64,000 bases of DNA. Origin: Muriicola sp. Z0-33 (GTDB taxonomy: Bacteria; Bacteroidota; Bacteroidia; Flavobacteriales; Flavobacteriaceae). How positions within the stretch are numbered: position 1 is the first letter of the stretch; each line of letters starts with the position of its first letter. The translations under genes and the position numbers were made by a program. The notes below the pieces were generated by a model that worked only from the letters and a program-made list of their open reading frames with translations, did no database searches and was not told the DNA's origin. Shown in pieces: positions 60,518 through 64,000 of this stretch. The DNA is taken from positions 1 through 64,000 of the forward strand of contig NZ_JAFMPW010000014.1 in NCBI RefSeq assembly GCF_026126425.1. Reading direction: 5' to 3'.

Positions 60518-61279
60518 CTAGCGAATTCTTTTGACAAAATTACCTATTCCGGCGGGTCCGTTTGCAGTAAGATCCTTAATGAAAGCCGAACCAATAATAG
60601 CACCTTTGGCATTGGCCGTAGCCTGTTGGAAGGTTGTAGCATTACTGATCCCGAATCCGACGATTTGGGGGTTTTTTAATCCCATTGCGGCTATGCGCTC
60701 AAAGTATGCTTGTTGCTCCTTTCCAAAACCCTCTTGTGCCCCTGTGGTGCTTGCAGAACTCACCATATAAATAAAACCATTTGAGGCTTCGTCTATTTGC
60801 CGGATGCGAATTTCACTGGTTTGCGGAGTGATCAGAAAAATATTGACCAGCCCGTATTTTTCAAATATCGATCTATACTCTGCCTCATAAACATCCAGAG
60901 GTAAGTCTGGTAGTATAAGTCCGTCTATCCCAATAGAGTTGCATTGCTTACAAAATTCTTCAACCCCATACTGGAATATCGGATTAAAATATCCCATAAT
61001 GATCAGGGGGATGGAAACAGTTTTTCTGATATCCTTTAACTGCTCAAAGAGCAATGCAGTACCCATACCATTTTTAAGCGCTTTGGTAGAACTTTCCTGG
61101 ATGGTTGGGCCATCGGCCAAAGGATCGCTAAATGGCAATCCAATTTCTATCAAATCCACCCCGTGTTTTTCCAAATTTTCAATAATTGGTACGGTATCAC
61201 CAAGGCTGGGATAGCCAGCTGTGAAATATATGGATAACAGTTTTTTATCTTCTTTGAGCTTTTGGTTTATTCTATTCAT
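60518..61279 (-). CDS. trpA: Tryptophan synthase alpha subunit
   Basis: TrpA splits indole-3-glycerol phosphate to indole and glyceraldehyde-3-phosphate and passes indole to TrpB through a tunnel. The 253-residue TIM barrel has the catalytic Glu E45 (LIEIGLPF) and Asp D56 (PLADGP), eleven residues apart as in E. coli E49 and D60. Loop 6 reads SSASTTGAQEGFG and the phosphate site has QIVGFGISNA and AIIGSAFIKDL. It follows trpB by 2 nt, so it is translated directly after it. It is the last trp gene in the visible operon. Confidence 0.97.
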   Translation of the reverse strand: MNRINQKLKEDKKLLSIYFTAGYPSLGDTVPIIENLEKHGVDLIEIGLPFSDPLADGPTIQESSTKALKNGMGTALLFEQLKDIRKTVSIPLIIMGYFNPIFQYGVEEFCKQCNSIGIDGLILPDLPLDVYEAEYRSIFEKYGLVNIFLITPQTSEIRIRQIDEASNGFIYMVSSASTTGAQEGFGKEQQAYFERIAAMGLKNPQIVGFGISNATTFQQATANAKGAIIGSAFIKDLTANGPAGIGNFVKRIR

Positions 61280-61281
61280 TT

Positions 61282-62463
61282 CTAAAGTTCGAAATAATCA
61301 ATATACGTTTGCAAATCCTTGTCGCCCCGCCCCGATAAATTTACCACAACTATATCTTCGGGCTTAAATTTCCTGTTTTTGAAAATAGCGAAGGCATGCG
61401 AACTTTCTATCGCAGGAATTATGCCTTCTAATTTGGAAACCAGGAGTCCTGCCTGCATGGCTTCATCATCTGTAATAGAAATGAATTCACCTCTTCCCGA
61501 CCTATATAAATGGGCGTGCATTGGTCCTACTCCAGGGTAATCAAGGCCTGCGGAGATAGAATAGGGTTCTGTTATCTGGCCGTCTGAAGTCTGCATCAAT
61601 AAGGTTTTACTCCCATGAATAATACCCACCTTCCCTAGCGCAGAAGTAGCTGCACTTTCGCCAGAATCTATGCCTCTTCCCGCGGCTTCAACTGCAATAA
61701 TACCAACCTCCGGGTCTTCTAAATAGTGATAATATGCACCGGCAGCATTGCTTCCTCCACCTACACAGGCAACTACATAGTCCGGATTTTCAGTGCCTTC
61801 TTTTTCCAGTAATTGAGTTTTAATCTCAGCGGAAATCACCGATTGAAATTTGGCAACCATATCCGGATAGGGGTGGGGCCCAACAACGGAACCGATAATA
61901 TAATGGGTGTCGACCGGATTATTGATCCAGTCTCTTATGGCCTCATTAGTGGCATCCTTTAAAGTTCTGCTTCCCGATAGTGCGGGCCTGACTTCGGCCC
62001 CTAGCATTTTCATTCTGGCCACATTCGGGGCCTGGCGTTGAATATCTATTTCCCCCATATAGACCACGCAGGGTATTCCCATAAGGGCACAAACAGTAGC
62101 TGTTGCCACTCCATGCTGCCCGGCACCGGTTTCTGCTATGATCCTGTTTTTGCCGAGTTTTTTGGCCATCAGTATCTGTCCTATGGTATTGTTTACCTTG
62201 TGTGCTCCGGTATGGCAGAGGTCCTCTCTTTTTAAATAGATTTTTGTGTTGTATTTTTCTGATAAACGATTGGCATAATACAAAGGTGTAGGTCTGCCTA
62301 CATAGTCTTTTAACAGTTGATCAAATTCCTTTTTAAAGGAAGGTTCCTCCATAATACGGAGGTAGTTTAATCGTAATTCTTCGGTATTGGGGTAGAGCAT
62401 TTCCGGGATGAAGGCCCCTCCAAATTCCCCGTAATACCCGCTCTCATTTGCTTGATATTTCAT
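61282..62463 (-). CDS. trpB: Tryptophan synthase beta subunit
   Basis: TrpB is the PLP enzyme that condenses indole with serine to make tryptophan. The 393-residue protein starts at ATG 62463 ([20 protein letters not shown]); a TTG nine bases upstream is an unlikely alternative because it overlaps the trpF stop. The Schiff-base lysine lies in [15 protein letters not shown], and the serine/glycine phosphate site is [29 protein letters not shown] is the conserved loop. The length and order match the typical TrpB1 class. It follows trpF by 5 nt and trpA by 2 nt. Confidence 0.97.
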   Translation of the reverse strand: MKYQANESGYYGEFGGAFIPEMLYPNTEELRLNYLRIMEEPSFKKEFDQLLKDYVGRPTPLYYANRLSEKYNTKIYLKREDLCHTGAHKVNNTIGQILMAKKLGKNRIIAETGAGQHGVATATVCALMGIPCVVYMGEIDIQRQAPNVARMKMLGAEVRPALSGSRTLKDATNEAIRDWINNPVDTHYIIGSVVGPHPYPDMVAKFQSVISAEIKTQLLEKEGTENPDYVVACVGGGSNAAGAYYHYLEDPEVGIIAVEAAGRGIDSGESAATSALGKVGIIHGSKTLLMQTSDGQITEPYSISAGLDYPGVGPMHAHLYRSGRGEFISITDDEAMQAGLLVSKLEGIIPAIESSHAFAIFKNRKFKPEDIVVVNLSGRGDKDLQTYIDYFEL

Positions 62464-62468
62464 CGTTT

Positions 62469-63164
62469 TCAATTACCATTAAATTCTTTAATAAACTTTT
62501 TAAGCTTTTCTGTGTCTTTAAGACCGGGTGATGTTTCGAACCTGCTGTTGACATCTATGGCATAGCAATGTCTTGAAGCCTCAGAATTTAAAAATTCCTT
62601 TAATTTATCTATGTCTTCCGGTCCTATCCCGCCACTGAGAAAAAAAGGCTTTTCTGAGGGGTAGTCTTTCAGCAATTTCCAGTTAAATGCATAGCCATTA
62701 CCTCCGGGTAATTTGCCTTTTGTATCGAACATGAAAAAGTCGCAAAAAGCTTCAAATGCCTGCAAAGTACTAAAATCAAAATCCTCGCCAACAGCAAAAA
62801 CTTTGATGAGTTGCGGGCTTGTTTTAAGCTCATCATAATTTGTCCAATTCTTTTTCCTGCTATACTTCAATTCAGTGGGAAGATCTGCAGCCCACAGTGC
62901 ATTTTGCAACATTCCGCAATATTCCGGGCTCTCCTTTCCATGCAATTGTACCATTTGTAAACTAAACTCCTGCACTTTCTTAACAACCTCTTTTATAGGT
63001 GCATCGACAAACACACCAACTTTCTTTGTAGTGACTGCCAATGGGGGAATTTCTCCCTCAAAATATCTTTTTGAAGGTTCCCAGAAGATGAATCCCAAAA
63101 AATCGGGTTCCAGAACAGCAACTTCCGTTACATTATGATGCATTCCACAGACTTTCAGATACAT
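62469..63164 (-). CDS. trpF: Phosphoribosylanthranilate isomerase
   Basis: TrpF performs the Amadori rearrangement of phosphoribosylanthranilate to CdRP. The 231-residue barrel starts at ATG 63164 ([20 protein letters not shown]), with catalytic Cys7 in KVCGM and Asp in [20 protein letters not shown] (D at about residue 146). [17 protein letters not shown] is the phosphate-binding end. A longer frame starting at a TTG at 63209 is rejected because it adds only 15 unrelated residues. A 124-nt stretch separates it from trpC, the only non-compact joint in this operon. Confidence 0.96.
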   Translation of the reverse strand: MYLKVCGMHHNVTEVAVLEPDFLGFIFWEPSKRYFEGEIPPLAVTTKKVGVFVDAPIKEVVKKVQEFSLQMVQLHGKESPEYCGMLQNALWAADLPTELKYSRKKNWTNYDELKTSPQLIKVFAVGEDFDFSTLQAFEAFCDFFMFDTKGKLPGGNGYAFNWKLLKDYPSEKPFFLSGGIGPEDIDKLKEFLNSEASRHCYAIDVNSRFETSPGLKDTEKLKKFIKEFNGN

Positions 63165-63292
63165 AGTTGCTTTTTGAGTTTCGTTTTCAATATAAGATTG
63201 CAGCCCCAAAGAAATGGGTTACCCGTACAATGGCTGTTTCCTAAGAAGGCAATATTGAGCAATTTGTTAGCATCTGGAGGTCTGGTACTCAT
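63155..63292 (-). CDS. Possible small coupled reading frame between trpC and trpF
   Basis: A 45-codon frame starts with ATG at 63292, overlapping the trpC stop as ATGA, and ends with TGA at 63155 inside the start of trpF. The predicted peptide begins MSTRPPDANKLLNIAFLGNS and ends KLKKQLCI, with two internal cysteines. No domain is recognised. Coupling signals at both ends fit a translated spacer, but the length and composition could be chance. It could be a remnant of a duplicated gene fragment. Confidence 0.3.
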   Translation of the reverse strand: MSTRPPDANKLLNIAFLGNSHCTGNPFLWGCNLILKTKLKKQLCI

Positions 63293-64000
63293 AACTCAAG
63301 CTTTTTGATAAAATCTGTCGCATGGGCTCCGGGATCATCTGTTTTCATAAAATTTTCCCCTATCAGAAAGCCCTGATATCCGTAAGGCCGCAGTGCCTTT
63401 ATTGATTCGGTGTTACTGATACCACTTTCCGAAACTTTTACAAAGTCATCAGGAATTAAACCTGCCAGGGATTTACTGGTATTCAAATCTACCTCAAAGG
63501 TTTTCAAGTTTCTGTTATTTACACCAAGCATGTCCAGGCTTGGCATTATCGACTTTTTTAACTCTTCCTCATTGTGTACTTCGAGCAATACTTCCAGGTT
63601 TAGACTTTTGGACAATAAAGAGAGCGCTTTAATTTCTTTGGGATCCAGGACAGCTGCGATCAGTAATATTACATCAGCACCATATGCTTTAGCCTCTACA
63701 ATCTGATACTCATCAATAATAAATTCTTTGCGTAAGATGGGGAGGTCAGAAACTGCCCGAGCCAGTAAGAGATCATCCAGGGATCCACCAAAATATTTCC
63801 CATCTGTAAGTACAGACATTCCGCAAACTCCTGCGTTTTTGTACCCTATGGCCACATCTGCAACATTTAAAGTATTGTTGATGACAGATTTGGATGGCGA
63901 ACGTCTTTTATGTTCCGCAATAATACCAGTGGCACTGTTTCTGAGCTTAGCAGATAAAGAAGCGGTAGCTTTTTTAAAGAGGACCGAGGATTCCAATTGG
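63289..64000 (-). CDS. trpC: Indole-3-glycerol phosphate synthase, 5' part outside the window
   Basis: TrpC closes CdRP to indole-3-glycerol phosphate. The visible 237 codons run from the window edge to TGA at 63289, so the N-terminus is missing. Catalytic and binding segments are IIAEHKRRSPSKSVI (Lys in EHKRRSPS), MSVLTDGKYFGGSLDDLLLA, RKEFIIDEYQIVEAKAYGAD (Lys), LEVLLEVHNEEELKKS and LGVNNRNLKTFEVDL (Asn-Arg). SESGISNTESIKALRPYGYQ and FLIGENFMKT follow, ending the barrel. The order trpC-(gap)-trpF-trpB-trpA is as in Bacteroidetes trp operons. Confidence 0.96.
   Translation of the reverse strand, partial: QLESSVLFKKATASLSAKLRNSATGIIAEHKRRSPSKSVINNTLNVADVAIGYKNAGVCGMSVLTDGKYFGGSLDDLLLARAVSDLPILRKEFIIDEYQIVEAKAYGADVILLIAAVLDPKEIKALSLLSKSLNLEVLLEVHNEEELKKSIMPSLDMLGVNNRNLKTFEVDLNTSKSLAGLIPDDFVKVSESGISNTESIKALRPYGYQGFLIGENFMKTDDPGAHATDFIKKLEL

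Noticed and set aside
1-64000. tRNA, rRNA, CRISPR, insertion sequences
   Set aside because: No cloverleaf-like sequences, spaced direct repeats or transposase genes were seen on either strand.

Overview
The window is chromosomal DNA of a Flavobacteriia-type Bacteroidetes, most likely a marine member of the Flavobacteriaceae. Base composition is AT-rich and Shine-Dalgarno sequences are essentially absent. Several genes have the Bacteroidetes promoter pattern TTG-N20-22-TAnnTTTG/A. The gene content also fits: a DUF6702 protein, CarboxypepD_reg-like proteins, the rsfS-ftsH-LUD-cdsA-psd cluster, bTHX, the short form of PEP carboxylase and an SPI-secreted M1 peptidase. I cannot name a species. No rRNA, tRNA, CRISPR array, insertion sequence or prophage module was found.

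Layout. 1-1763: 5' part of a repeat-rich secreted surface protein, cut by the window edge, followed by a 377-nt divergent spacer. 2141-7634: two overlapping CarboxypepD_reg-like proteins, a DUF6702 protein, an M1 metallopeptidase, a TatA/E protein and a PAP2 phosphatase. 7612-16577: O-methyltransferase, GNAT, kynureninase, MFS carrier, a lipoprotein, an ECF sigma factor with a 66-aa partner, an MscS channel, a second-type ClpP and kynurenine 3-monooxygenase. 16629-23806: coiled-coil/zinc-ribbon-like protein and Nif3, LpxK, a GAPDH gene coupled to a TPR hybrid kinase, and LipA. 23904-26215: two more ECF sigma genes, one with its anti-sigma factor. 26489-33481: MurB-aminotransferase, a PDZ aspartyl protease, a DUF1573 protein and ValS. 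33712-38314: an orphan lipoprotein, tandem PPK2 kinases, a sterol-desaturase-like oxygenase and a creatininase-like protein. 38329-43110: the rsfS-ftsH-LUD-cdsA-psd-ACBP operon. 43205-51456: BirA, PyrE, NUDIX, a cytosolic PAS kinase with its response regulator, CoaD, Ddl, a PASTA protein and an RluD-like synthase. 51551-57628: YaaA, a lipoprotein, bTHX, a UDG-fold protein, PEP carboxylase, DinB and a BLUF photoreceptor. 57698-64000, all minus strand: trpC (partial), trpF, trpB, trpA, then an M20 peptidase and a CE15 glucuronoyl esterase.

How the genes work together. The left part has two committed kynurenine-pathway enzymes (KynU, KMO) and the right end has tryptophan biosynthesis, so tryptophan is both made and probably converted towards 3-hydroxyanthranilate/NAD. 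Envelope functions dominate elsewhere: LpxK for lipid A, MurB and Ddl for peptidoglycan, CdsA and Psd for phosphatidylethanolamine, FtsH for membrane quality control. Three ECF sigma genes, two multidomain histidine kinases and a BLUF sensor provide signalling.

Most of the window is ordinary core genome. I found no convincing new multi-gene system. The best leads are small: an orphan plus-strand terminator with inverted repeats upstream of an ECF sigma operon (possible sRNA), a coupled 45-codon reading frame between trpC and trpF, loss of all four zinc ligands in the coiled-coil protein, a 23-bp perfect tandem repeat before the BLUF gene, a REP-like palindrome between gapA and lipA, and a group of apparently leaderless start sites, including a pyrE/NUDIX pair whose start codons are 7 nt apart.
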